Positions 8,224-15,603 are shown, numbered from the stretch's first letter. The stretch is DNA of 64,000 nucleotides from Streptomyces spinoverrucosus (GCF_015712165.1 NZ_JADPZX010000001.1:7149501-7213500); one strand, 5' to 3'. Program-made: numbers and translations. Notes: generated from the sequence alone by a model not told the origin.

Positions 8224-9194
8224 CCATCCTCTGCGTACGTTTCCAGCTGCCGCCGATGTACGAGGCGGCCCTGCCCCAGCTGCTGGGGTTGCTGGAGGAC
8301 TTCACGCCGGTCGTCGAGGCGTTGCCACCGGACGGGGCGCTGGCCGATCTGCGGGGCGCCGAGCGGTACTTCGGGCGCAGCGCCGTGGAGCTGGCGTCGG
8401 TGATCCGGGTCCGGGCGCTCGCCCACCACGGTGTCGACTGCGCGATCGGCGCCGGGCCCGGACCGATGCTGGCCCGCGTGGCGCTGCGATACGCCGAACC
8501 CGGGGTGACCTGCGTGGTGCCGGAGGAGCCGGACGCCATCGCGGAGTTCCTCGCCGACAAGCCCGTCGCCGTGCTGCCCGGCGTCGGGGCCGCGACCGCC
8601 CGTACGCTGTGCGACTACGGCCTCGACACCCTCGGCCGGGTCGCTGTCGCGCCGCTGTCCACGCTGCAGCGGCTGATCGGCGCGAAGGCGGGCCGTGAGC
8701 TGCACGAGAAGGCGAACGGCATCGACCGCGGCCGGGTGGTCCCGAACGCCGTGTCCCGTTCGCTGGCCGCCGAACGCCCCTTCCCGCGCGACGAACTGGA
8801 CCCCGAACGGCACCGCCGGGCGCTGCTCTCGGCCGCCGAGGAACTGGGCACCCGGCTGCGCGCCGTGGAGAAGGTCTGCCGCACCCTCACCCTCACCGTC
8901 CGCTACGCCGACCGCTCCTCGACCACCCGCAGCCGCACCCTGAAAGAACCGACCGCGCACTCGCCGGCGCTGACGCGCGCGGCGTACGGGATGTACGAGG
9001 CGCTCGGCCTCCAGCGCGCCCGGGTTCGGGCGATCGCCCTGCGTGCGGAGGGGCTCACGCCCGCCGAGCAGGTCTCCCACCAGTTGACCTTCGACCCCGT
9101 GGACGAGAAGGTCCGCCGGATCGAGGAGGTCGCGGACCGCGCGCGGGCGAAGTTCGGGCCGCGAGCGGTGACTCCGGGGTCATTGGCGGCGTGA
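8220..9194 (+). CDS. Y-family polymerase-like protein, ImuB type (probably inactive)
   Basis: 324-aa protein with Y-family architecture: palm start MTILCVRFQL, finger/palm residues ALADLRGAERYFG, a helix-hairpin-helix (PVAVLPGVGAATARTL), a little-finger domain and a C-terminal QLTF that could be a weak beta-clamp motif. The Asp expected in the first beta strand is missing (VRFQLPP) and the catalytic S-x-D-E reads PPDG, so the metal-binding carboxylates are incomplete. This is typical of ImuB, the adaptor that brings DnaE2 to the clamp. It overlaps dnaE2 by four bases and is surely co-translated with it. A degenerate DinB is the other reading; the operon context favours ImuB. Confidence 0.8.
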   Translation: MTILCVRFQLPPMYEAALPQLLGLLEDFTPVVEALPPDGALADLRGAERYFGRSAVELASVIRVRALAHHGVDCAIGAGPGPMLARVALRYAEPGVTCVVPEEPDAIAEFLADKPVAVLPGVGAATARTLCDYGLDTLGRVAVAPLSTLQRLIGAKAGRELHEKANGIDRGRVVPNAVSRSLAAERPFPRDELDPERHRRALLSAAEELGTRLRAVEKVCRTLTLTVRYADRSSTTRSRTLKEPTAHSPALTRAAYGMYEALGLQRARVRAIALRAEGLTPAEQVSHQLTFDPVDEKVRRIEEVADRARAKFGPRAVTPGSLAA

Positions 9195-9210
9195 GCGTGT
9201 ACCAGGGCCC

Positions 9211-9421
9211 GCCGCCACCCCGGACGAGGCGCAGGAGCTGGGCGGCCGGGCCGAGCGCCGGGACGGCTGGCCGGAGCTGCGTCTCGCGGTCATGGGCGGG
9301 CTGTTGCGCGCCAAGTTCACCCAGCACCCCGAGCCGGCCGAGGTGCTGGGTCGGCCGCCTGTTGGAGCTGATCCGCTCCGAACTGCTGCCGGTGTCGGTC
9401 AGTTGGCCCACGGCGGAGTGA
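9211..9421 (+). pseudogene. decayed NADAR-domain (YbiA-like) gene remnant
   Basis: Codons from 9211 read AATPDEAQELGG..GWPELRLAVM then LLRAKFTQHPEPAEVL, which matches the C-terminal part of NADAR/DUF1768 proteins (family pattern: W..lR..vM...L.aKF.qhpel..lL). After 9346 the frame changes, and +1 codons read WVGRLLELIRSELL, like the family's final LG.lLm.iR..L helix. The N-terminal half and about 30 residues between the two parts (the TGdA.LvE..p.D..WG block) are gone. There is no start codon or ribosome site. Its end overlaps the 3' end of the cupin gene on the other strand. Confidence 0.5.
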
Positions 9422-9773
9422 TCCGCGTGCCGTCGGCGAGTTCCGCCTCCAGGCCGATGGACGTGGTGACCCAGGTCAGCGCGGTCTGATCGGTCGGATT
9501 CTCGACGGCGAGGGTCGAACCGGGGTTGATGATCAGCGTGTCGCCCGCCGCCACGTCGTCCGTGCGGCCGTCCAGAGTGACGCGCAGTGTGCCGATCAGG
9601 ACGTGCAGGATCTCCTCCTTGTTCACGGTGTGCGCCGGCGCCTTGGTCCCCGGCGGAACCTCGCCGCGCCAGGCGCACAGCTCTTTGCTGCCGGTGAGGG
9701 GTGTGGCGTACGAGACGAAGCGGGCGCCGTGGATCTCGTGGACCACGGCTTCGGACGAGCGGATGACGGGCAT
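9399..9773 (-). CDS. small cupin-domain protein
   Basis: 124-aa single cupin barrel starting at 9773 (MPVIRSSEAVVHEI) behind an AGGGGG-like ribosome site. Cupin motif 1 is visible in the middle (GTKAPAHTVNKEEILHVL); motif 2 is GDTLIINPGS, without a second His, so metal binding may be incomplete. Such proteins include small oxygenases, isomerases and sensors; the substrate cannot be told. It is transcribed divergently from a MarR gene across two palindromes and is probably the regulator's main target. Confidence 0.8.
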   Translation of the reverse strand: MPVIRSSEAVVHEIHGARFVSYATPLTGSKELCAWRGEVPPGTKAPAHTVNKEEILHVLIGTLRVTLDGRTDDVAAGDTLIINPGSTLAVENPTDQTALTWVTTSIGLEAELADGTRITPPWAN

Positions 9774-9797
9774 GAGCGGTCCCCCTGAAATCAAATG

Positions 9798-9840
9798 GTC
9801 AAGTAACTTGACTATAGGCCCATGGTCAAGCTTCTTGACC
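9798..9840. promoter_or_regulatory. twin MarR operators between cupin and marR
   Basis: Two palindromes: GTCAAGTAACTTGAC (9798-9812) and GGTCAAGCTTCTTGACC (9824-9840). They share GTCAAG-N3-CTTGAC and are 27 bp apart centre to centre. They fill the divergent promoter region, with a further half site (CGTCAAG) at about 9845. This is the expected layout for the MarR protein encoded next door. Confidence 0.75.
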
Positions 9841-9867
9841 AGTTCGTCAAGGTGTTTCAATGCGGGC

Positions 9868-10311
9868 GTGCAGAACTCCGAAGCCCTGTCCCTGTCCGCC
9901 GCCCTGCTCGCCGCTGCCGGAGAGCTCACCCAGCGCATCAACGACGGTGTCGTCGCCCGGGGGTTCGAGGGTCGGCCGGCCTATGGCTTCGCCTTCACCC
10001 GGCTCGCCCCGGGCGGCGCCACGGTCACCGACCTCGCGGTCCATCTCGGCGTGACCAAGCAGGCCGCCAGTCAGCTCGTCGACGAGCTGGTGCGCAAGGG
10101 GTACGTCGAGCGGCGGCCGCATCCCGGCGACGCGCGCGCACGGCTGATCGTCCTGACCGAGCGGGGGTGGGCCTCTACCCGGGCTGCGGAGGAGGCTGCG
10201 GCGGACGCCGTGCGGGGCTGGGTGGAGCTGCTCGGTGAGAGTGAGGTGCGGGCGTTGCGTGACCGGTTGGTGCGCATTGCGCCCGATGGTCCCGTCAAGC
10301 CCGTCTGGTGA
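9868..10311 (+). CDS. MarR family transcriptional regulator
   Basis: 147-aa winged-helix regulator from GTG 9868 (MQNSEALSLSAALL); the longer frame upstream runs through the operators and is not used. The helix-turn-helix is ATVTDLAVHLGVTKQAASQLVDELVRKGYVERR, followed by the wing (PGDARARLIVLTERG) and a C-terminal dimerisation helix. The ribosome site is weak. It probably represses itself and the cupin gene through the two GTCAAG-N3-CTTGAC sites, and may also act on the lipase gene downstream, whose leader has GTAACTTGAC. Confidence 0.85.
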   Translation: MQNSEALSLSAALLAAAGELTQRINDGVVARGFEGRPAYGFAFTRLAPGGATVTDLAVHLGVTKQAASQLVDELVRKGYVERRPHPGDARARLIVLTERGWASTRAAEEAAADAVRGWVELLGESEVRALRDRLVRIAPDGPVKPVW

Positions 10312-10389
10312 CGATGTGCCAGGGGCTTTACACCCATTCCTGGTTATCACTGGAAGTTTTTACTGACACGTAACTTCCCACTTGAACTA

Positions 10390-10409
10390 CTCGTCCGTAA
10401 CTTGACGAG
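10390..10409. promoter_or_regulatory. inverted repeat upstream of lipase with a MarR-like half site
   Basis: CTCGTC (10390-10395) and GACGAG (10404-10409) form an inverted repeat enclosing GTAACTTGAC (10397-10406), ten bases identical to the right half of the MarR palindrome at 9798-9812. It lies 77 bp before the lipase start. Confidence 0.4.
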
Positions 10410-10485
10410 TGAACAGCATCCTCGTGATCCGGATCACAGGGCGTAAGGCCCTCGCAACTCCCTTGAGCCGCAAGGAGATCACCCG

Positions 10486-11361
10486 ATGCTGCCCTGGAAA
10501 CGAGTGCTCAGACCCGTGGTCGCGCTGCTGCTGACCGCCGCCATCGCCGCCCTCCCCGCCGCCACCACCGCCAACGCCGCCAACGCCTCCGCCACCGCTC
10601 CCAGCAGCGGTTGGAACGACTACTCCTGCAAGCCGTCAGCCGCTCATCCCCGCCCCGTCGTCCTGGTCCACGGCACGTTCGGCAACTCCGTCGACAACTG
10701 GCTGGGACTCGCCCCGTATCTGACGAAGCGTGGGTACTGCGTCTTCTCCCTCGACTACGGCCAACTGCCCGGCGTCCCGTTCTTCCACGGCCTCGGGCCC
10801 ATCGAGAAGTCGGCCGAACAGCTCGACGCGTTCGTCGACAAAGTGCTCGCCGCGACTGGCGCCGCCGAGGCCGACCTCGTCGGGCACTCGCAGGGCGGCA
10901 TGATGCCCCGCTACTACCTCAAGTTCCTCGGCGGAGCGGCCGAGGTGAACGCCCTCGTCGGCATCGCCCCCGACAACCACGGCACGACCCTGTCTGGCCT
11001 CACCCACCTGCTGCCGTACTTCCCGGGCGCCGAGGAACTCCTCTCCACCGCCACCCCGGCCCTCGCCGACCAGATCGCCGGATCCGCCTTCCTCACCAAG
11101 CTCAACGCGGGCGGCGACACCGTGCCCGGTGTGCGCTACACGGTCATCGCGACGAAGTACGACCAGGTGGTCACGCCGTATCGGAGTCAGTACCTGGACG
11201 GACCGGACGTGCGCAACGTGCTGCTCCAGGACCTGTGTCCGGTCGATCTCTCCGAGCATCTGGCGATCGGCCTGTTCGACCGGATCGCCTTCCATGAAGT
11301 CGCCAACGCCCTCGATCCGGCGCGGGCCAGGCCGACCACCTGCGCCTCGGTGTTCAGTTGA
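10486..11361 (+). CDS. secreted triacylglycerol lipase (lipase family 2, alpha/beta hydrolase)
   Basis: 291-aa extracellular lipase with AAGGAGA upstream of ATG 10486. The Sec signal ends near TTANA/ANA, about residue 33. The oxyanion motif is LVHGTFGNS (61-68), the nucleophile Ser135 lies in GHSQGG, and the likely acid Asp226 (ATKYDQVV) and His258 (SEHLAIG) complete the triad. Two Cys near the ends (48, 251) and others suggest disulfides. It resembles small Streptomyces lipases/esterases. It is followed by a strong terminator and converges on the LPMO gene. Confidence 0.9.
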   Translation: MLPWKRVLRPVVALLLTAAIAALPAATTANAANASATAPSSGWNDYSCKPSAAHPRPVVLVHGTFGNSVDNWLGLAPYLTKRGYCVFSLDYGQLPGVPFFHGLGPIEKSAEQLDAFVDKVLAATGAAEADLVGHSQGGMMPRYYLKFLGGAAEVNALVGIAPDNHGTTLSGLTHLLPYFPGAEELLSTATPALADQIAGSAFLTKLNAGGDTVPGVRYTVIATKYDQVVTPYRSQYLDGPDVRNVLLQDLCPVDLSEHLAIGLFDRIAFHEVANALDPARARPTTCASVFS

Positions 11362-11367
11362 GCATCG

Positions 11368-11406
11368 CCGGGGCCTGACCGGCCTGAGCCGCCCGTCAGG
11401 CCCCGG
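11368..11406. terminator. bidirectional hairpin between lipase and LPMO genes
   Basis: A perfect 12-bp stem, CCGGGGCCTGAC (11368-11379) with its complement at 11395-11406 and a 15-nt loop, lies between two convergent genes whose stops are at 11361 and 11415. Confidence 0.75.
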
Positions 11407-11414
11407 AACCCTGG

Positions 11415-12473
11415 TCAGCGGCCGTGCCGGCCGCCGCTCGCCGCACGTCGGCGGACCGACGCGAACAGGGCCGCCGAGCCGAGCGCGAGCGCGGCCGCGC
11501 CGCCGACGGCGAGGTACGTGGTGCTGCTGTCGCCGCCGGTCTCGGCGAGGTTCTCCGAGGTCCCGGCGGCCGCGGCCTTCGGCTGGTTGGCGGTGGGGGC
11601 GTCCGGGGCGGCGGACGTGCTGGGGTCGTTGTCGCCGTGACCGTGGTTCTCGATGGTGGAGTGCTCGGCGGCGGCCTCGATCTGCTCGTCGGTGGGGGCG
11701 GAGGCGGTGGGGGCGGAAACGGGGGCCGTGGAGCCGTTGTCGCTGCCGCTGTCCTCGCTGCTGCTGCCGCTGTCGTCGCCGCTGTCACCGGCGTTGTCGC
11801 CAGAGCCGCTTCCGCCGTCGTTTCCGGCGCTGTTGCTGCCGCCGAAGGTGACGTCGGAGCAGGAGTAGAAGGCCTCCGGGCTGTCCGAGCGCTGCCAGAT
11901 CGCGTACAGGACGTGCTGGCCGGAGCGCTCCGGAAGGGTGCCGGAGAACGTGTAGAAACCGCCCGACGCGGCCGGGTCGGTGGCCGTCGCCACCGGGTTC
12001 GCCAGGTCCAGGTCGTCCCAGCCGAGCGGCTGGGCGGGGTCGTAACCGGGCTTGGTGACATAGACCTCGAAGGTGCCCTTGTGCGGGGCGGTCACGCGGT
12101 ACTTGAAGGTGTACGACCCACTGCTCACGGACGTCGCCGGCCAGTCGGCGCGGGCCAGGTCGAGGCCCTTGAACGCCTCGTTGTTCGCGCTGCACAGCTT
12201 GCCGTCCGGGATCAGCGTCTGGTGCTGCCCGGCCGCGTTGCCGATGCGGACGCCGTTCCAGTCGTACAGCGCCTGCGTGCCGCCCGCCGCGACCGCCGCC
12301 TTGCACGCGTCGGACCTGGGGCTCTCCGGGCCCTCCGCGTGGCACTGGGAGACCCGGCTGACCGGGTCGCCCATCGAGCCGTGCGCGGATGCGGGCGCGG
12401 TGGACAGCGCGGTCAGGGCGAGCGGGGCGATGCCGACGGCGGCGACGACGGCGGCCTTGCGGCGTGCGGGCAT
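11415..12473 (-). CDS. AA10 lytic polysaccharide monooxygenase with LAETG sortase signal
   Basis: 352-aa secreted copper enzyme that oxidatively cleaves chitin or cellulose. Start 12473 follows GAGGAG. The signal peptide ends in ASA and leaves His31 as the mature N-terminus (HGSMGDPVSR), the first ligand of the copper histidine brace. The second His is in TAPHKGTFEVYVT, and the axial Phe is expected in YSCSDVTF. The catalytic domain (about 190 aa) is followed by a Ser/Asp/Gly linker, a Thr/Pro/Ala stretch, LAETG, a hydrophobic segment and RRR, a class E sorting signal. The enzyme should therefore be fixed to the cell wall. The leader has three GTGATCC/GTTGATCC repeats (about 12500-12533). Confidence 0.9.
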   Translation of the reverse strand: MPARRKAAVVAAVGIAPLALTALSTAPASAHGSMGDPVSRVSQCHAEGPESPRSDACKAAVAAGGTQALYDWNGVRIGNAAGQHQTLIPDGKLCSANNEAFKGLDLARADWPATSVSSGSYTFKYRVTAPHKGTFEVYVTKPGYDPAQPLGWDDLDLANPVATATDPAASGGFYTFSGTLPERSGQHVLYAIWQRSDSPEAFYSCSDVTFGGSNSAGNDGGSGSGDNAGDSGDDSGSSSEDSGSDNGSTAPVSAPTASAPTDEQIEAAAEHSTIENHGHGDNDPSTSAAPDAPTANQPKAAAAGTSENLAETGGDSSTTYLAVGGAAALALGSAALFASVRRRAASGGRHGR

Positions 12474-12610
12474 GGGGGAACTCCTCGTAGCGGTCACTTG
12501 GGTTGATCCGGGGGTTGATCCCGGAAGTGATCCCGTGGGGGGGCGTTCAGAAGCTAGCCCGAAGCGACCGTGAAATCGCCTGCTGAAGGCGGTTGAGGGA
12601 GATCCTTATG

Positions 12611-12625
12611 GTCCCTTTAAGGGAC
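12611..12625. promoter_or_regulatory. 15-bp perfect palindrome upstream of the LPMO gene
   Basis: GTCCCTT-T-AAGGGAC lies 138 bp before the LPMO start and 45 bp after the small gene on the same strand. A one-base loop makes a hairpin unlikely, so a protein-binding site is the better reading. It does not match the known DasR or CebR consensus. Confidence 0.4.
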
Positions 12626-12669
12626 TGCTCAGACTGCGCTGAGGTAAGTGGTCGGGCTGAGGCGGACGG

Positions 12670-12807
12670 TCAGTTCGCCGGCCACCAGGTGCGGGCGATG
12701 TCCCTGCGCACCTCGGGCCGGCGTTCGTAGGTGGGCTCGTCGGTCTCCTCGCGGAGTCGGCGGGCTTCCGTCTTCCGCGGGGGCTTGTGCACTGTGACTC
12801 GGCGCAT
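12670..12807 (-). CDS. small Arg-rich protein (45 aa)
   Basis: A short frame from ATG 12807 preceded by AAGGAGG (12813-12819) at ideal spacing. It encodes MRRVTVHKPPRKTEARRLRE followed by an acidic-basic stretch and a final ARTWWPAN: 45 aa, 13 of them Arg, no signal or membrane segment. The strong ribosome site and full open frame argue that it is real. I do not recognise the family; a small RNA- or ribosome-associated protein is only a guess from its charge. Confidence 0.6.
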   Translation of the reverse strand: MRRVTVHKPPRKTEARRLREETDEPTYERRPEVRRDIARTWWPAN

Positions 12808-12917
12808 GGCTGCCTCCTTCAGTGCCTACCGGGTTCCGTGTTCTCACGGAGGTAGACCATTTCGGGGAGAGTTCCTCATCGCTGCCGATATGTCTGTGGC
12901 GGCCGTCACCATTCGAC

Positions 12918-12939
12918 TGTCAGTGGCGGGTGTCACCCT
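12918..12939 (+). promoter_or_regulatory. possible RecA-NDp (PafBC-type) DNA-damage promoter
   Basis: TGTCAGTG (12918-12925), eight bases, then CACCCT (12934-12939) approximates the actinobacterial LexA-independent damage promoter TTGTCRGTG-N8-TAGNNT. A start about seven bases downstream would fall on the ATG at 12947, giving a leaderless mRNA, which fits the lack of a ribosome site. The -10 match is poor. Confidence 0.35.
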
Positions 12940-12946
12940 GAGTGGC

Positions 12947-13564
12947 ATGACAGTTGACAGCAATGCTCTGACCTCGGCGGACGGCGAGGACTGGGACGCG
13001 CTCGCCGCCGCCTTCGACAACGAGCCGGACCACGGGTTGCGCGATCCCGACGTGCGGGACGCCTGGGCGCGGCGGCTGCGCTCCTGGCTGCCCGACGCCG
13101 CCTGCGACGTCCTCGACCTCGGCTGTGGCACCGGCAGCCTGTCGCTCCTCGCGGCCGAGCAGGGACATCGCGTCACCGGCGTCGACCTGTCCCCGGCCAT
13201 GGTGGGACTGGCCCGCGCGAAGCTCGCCGGACACGACGCCGTGTTCCTGCTCGGTGACGCGGCGGCACCGCCGGTGGGGGAGCGGCGGTTCGACGTGGTG
13301 CTCGTACGGCATGTGCTGTGGACGTTGCCGGATCCCGGCCGGGCGCTGCGGCACTGGCGTGGGCTGCTGCGGCCCGGCGGGCGGCTGGTGCTGGTCGAGG
13401 GGGTGTGGGGGACGGTCGCGCCGGTGGGTATCGCGGCGGACCGGCTTCGGGAGCTTCTCGCGCCCGTCGCCCGGTCGGTGCGGGTGGAGCGGTTGTCGCA
13501 GGACGCGGCGCTGTGGGGAAGGGGGGTGGACGACGAGCGGTACGCGGTCGTCGCCCAGGTGTGA
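12947..13564 (+). CDS. class I SAM-dependent methyltransferase
   Basis: 205-aa methyltransferase from ATG 12947 (MTVDSNALTSADGEDW); an earlier in-frame ATG at 12890 is possible but has no better ribosome site. Motif I VLDLGCGTGSLSLLAA (55-70), motif II GVDLSPAMV, motif III DAAAPPVGERRFDVVLVRHVLW and post-motif LRPGGRLVLVEGVWG are all present, as in the ubiE/Methyltransf_11 type. The substrate cannot be told. The promoter resembles a DNA-damage type, which would be unusual for this family. Confidence 0.85.
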   Translation: MTVDSNALTSADGEDWDALAAAFDNEPDHGLRDPDVRDAWARRLRSWLPDAACDVLDLGCGTGSLSLLAAEQGHRVTGVDLSPAMVGLARAKLAGHDAVFLLGDAAAPPVGERRFDVVLVRHVLWTLPDPGRALRHWRGLLRPGGRLVLVEGVWGTVAPVGIAADRLRELLAPVARSVRVERLSQDAALWGRGVDDERYAVVAQV

Positions 13565-13567
13565 CGG

Positions 13568-14071
13568 TCAGTCGCCGAGCAGGGACGCGAAGTCGTCGCC
13601 GCGGGCCAGAATCTCCAGTTCGTCCAGGGCAGCCAGTGCCGTGGTGGCCGCCTCCGGGTCCGTTTCGGTGAGGCCGCTCTCCGCGAACTCGTCCTCGTCC
13701 AGGCGGCGTACGTCCGTGCCGTCGGCGGAGCGCCACAGGTCCAGGTCGAGGTCCTCGACGACCAGCTCGGTGCCCGAGAAGGTCGCCGGGCGGGCGATGT
13801 CGCAGTACCAGCCCTTGAGGACACCGGACGGGTCGCGCACCTCCATCACCGCGTACCAGCGGTCCCGCCAGTAGTACTCGGTGAAGATGTCCCCGGGCTC
13901 GAAGCGTACGAAGCCGAAGTCGCGCACGCCGGTGCCCGCGAAGGGGGCGCGGACCACGATCCGGGTGCCGTCGTCCCGGAGCAGCTCCGCCGGGTAGCGG
14001 ATCTTGGTCCGGCCCGCCTTGAGCAGGACGACGTCCACCCGGCGGCCCGGCTCAGACGCGTTCGCGGACAT
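13568..14071 (-). CDS. DUF402-domain protein
   Basis: 167-aa cytosolic protein of the DUF402/FomD-like beta-barrel family. The hallmark block is GWYCDIARPATFSGTELVVEDLDLDLW followed by LDEDEF, where Asp residues bind divalent metal in nucleoside-diphosphatase relatives. Its start overlaps the end of the upstream GNAT gene by 20 bases, so the two are translated as a pair. Phosphohydrolase activity is inferred from the family only. Confidence 0.8.
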   Translation of the reverse strand: MSANASEPGRRVDVVLLKAGRTKIRYPAELLRDDGTRIVVRAPFAGTGVRDFGFVRFEPGDIFTEYYWRDRWYAVMEVRDPSGVLKGWYCDIARPATFSGTELVVEDLDLDLWRSADGTDVRRLDEDEFAESGLTETDPEAATTALAALDELEILARGDDFASLLGD

Positions 14072-14978
14072 GGCGCACCTCCGTGGCGCAGATCTCGTAC
14101 CCGAACCACTTGTTGATCGCGAGCATCGGGCCGTTGCCGGCGTCGTTGCCCGTGAACGCCTCCGTGTACCCGGCGGCGCGGGCGCGGTGCAGGGAGGCGT
14201 TCTTGGCGAGCTTGGCCAGGCCCCGGCCGCGGAAGGCGCGGGCGGTGCCGGTCATGGCGGTGCTGTAGCGGGTGCCGTCCGTGTAGGCGATGCTGAAGGC
14301 GGCCGGGCGGCCGTCGACGACCGCGACCGAGGTCAGGCCGAGGTCGAGGAGCGGGTGCTTCCAGGTCTCCTCGATCCATGCCTCGTAGTCGGTGAACTCC
14401 GTGTCGATGTCGCTGGGTTCGTCGGATGTCGTCTCCGCGTCCAGTTCGAACATCGGACGCGGGTCGTCCGCGTAGTCGGCGGCCGTGCGCAGTTCGACAC
14501 CCGGTGGCGGGTCCTGGAGCGGTGGCAGGGCGCGGTGTGCCAGGTCGAGGCGGAGGAAGTGCGCGGAGCGGCTCGCGCCGTAGCCGTGGCGTTCGGCGAA
14601 GGCGCGGTTGGCGGGCTCGTCCAGGACCCAGGAGTAGAGCTTGGTCGCCCCGTGGGCCACCAGGTGTTCCTCGGCCGCCCGTACCAGCAGCGAGCCGGCG
14701 CCACGGCGGGTCCGCTCCGGGTGGACGTAGACGTTCAGGGAGCCCTGGCCGGGCTCCGGGCTGTCGTGCGCCAGGCTCACCTGTGCGGTCCCGACCACCT
14801 CGCCGTCCTCCTCCGCGACGAGGGAACGGAAGTGGGCGTCGGGGTGGGTCCGGGTCAGATGGTGGGCGACGGACTCCGGCGTGGCCAGCATGAAAGGCAG
14901 AGCCAGCCGGCGCACACGGGCGAAAGCCTCCAGGTCGGTCCGGACGTCGGGGCGGAGGTCGCGCATGATCACTGTCAT
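14052..14978 (-). CDS. tandem GNAT acetyltransferase
   Basis: 308 aa with two GNAT folds. The first has V-x-P-x-R-R-x-G-A/G (VHPERTRRGAGSLLV, about 88-102), a complete acetyl-CoA loop. The second has ARAFRGRGLAKLAKNAS (about 246-262). Two-domain GNATs in actinomycetes include MshD and antibiotic or protein acetylases; the MshD signature is not evident, so the acceptor is unknown. It overlaps the DUF402 gene downstream and is divergent from a GntR gene 70 bp away. Confidence 0.82.
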   Translation of the reverse strand: MTVIMRDLRPDVRTDLEAFARVRRLALPFMLATPESVAHHLTRTHPDAHFRSLVAEEDGEVVGTAQVSLAHDSPEPGQGSLNVYVHPERTRRGAGSLLVRAAEEHLVAHGATKLYSWVLDEPANRAFAERHGYGASRSAHFLRLDLAHRALPPLQDPPPGVELRTAADYADDPRPMFELDAETTSDEPSDIDTEFTDYEAWIEETWKHPLLDLGLTSVAVVDGRPAAFSIAYTDGTRYSTAMTGTARAFRGRGLAKLAKNASLHRARAAGYTEAFTGNDAGNGPMLAINKWFGYEICATEVRHVRERV

Positions 14979-15049
14979 GGGGGCGCACGCTACGCGGACG
15001 ACGGGACGGGATGCCTCTCATTTTCCGGCGGGTACGGGACAATCGGGCC

Positions 15050-15430
15050 GTGACCTTGAAGATCCACATTGATGAGAGCGCCGCGGTGGCGCCGTACGAG
15101 CAGGTGCGGGCGCAGATTTCCGAACAGGCCCGGTCGGGGGTGCTGCCGGTGGGGTATCGGCTGCCGACGGTGCGAGGGCTGGCCGAGTCGCTGGGGCTGG
15201 CCGCGAACACGGTGGCGAAGGCGTACCGGGCGCTGGAGACGGACGGCGTGATCGAGACGCGGGGGCGCAACGGGACGTTCGTCGCCGCGGCGGGGCCGGC
15301 GGCGGATCGGGAGGCGGCGGGGGCTGCGCAGGCCTACGCCGAGCGGGTGCGCAGGCTGGGGCTCGGCGAGGAGGCGGCGCTGGATGCCGTACGGGATGCG
15401 CTGCGGGCGGCGTACGGGGAGCGGGGCTGA
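15050..15430 (+). CDS. GntR family regulator, short YtrA-like type
   Basis: 126 aa from GTG 15050 (MTLKIHIDESAAVAPYEQV); the upstream extension from 15011 is unlikely to be translated. The GntR winged helix covers PYEQVRAQI to VIETRGRNGTFV, with the recognition helix RGLAESLGLAANTVAKAYRAL. Only about 45 residues follow, too few for an effector domain, as in the YtrA subfamily that usually regulates transporters. No ABC transporter is adjacent; the divergent GNAT-DUF402 pair is the nearest possible target. Confidence 0.85.
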   Translation: MTLKIHIDESAAVAPYEQVRAQISEQARSGVLPVGYRLPTVRGLAESLGLAANTVAKAYRALETDGVIETRGRNGTFVAAAGPAADREAAGAAQAYAERVRRLGLGEEAALDAVRDALRAAYGERG

Positions 15431-15603
15431 GGGAGTTCGGCACCGCCGGGCCGCTCCGTGGCGGCTGGGCGCCGTCGCGGCGGAGAAATCCAGTCGGCCG
15501 CCGCCGCGGTAGGGCGAGGTCGGCTGAGCGGAGACATCGGGTCGGCGCGCCCCCGCAGCAGGGAGGCACGCCCTTGCAGTAGGGCGAGGTCGGTCAAGAC
15601 GTG

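Noticed and set aside
15509..15593. 14-bp direct repeat (tagggcgaggtcgg) between GntR and DUF72 genes
   Set aside because: Short, G/C-rich and not palindromic; it could be chance or a worn interspersed repeat, with no sign of function.
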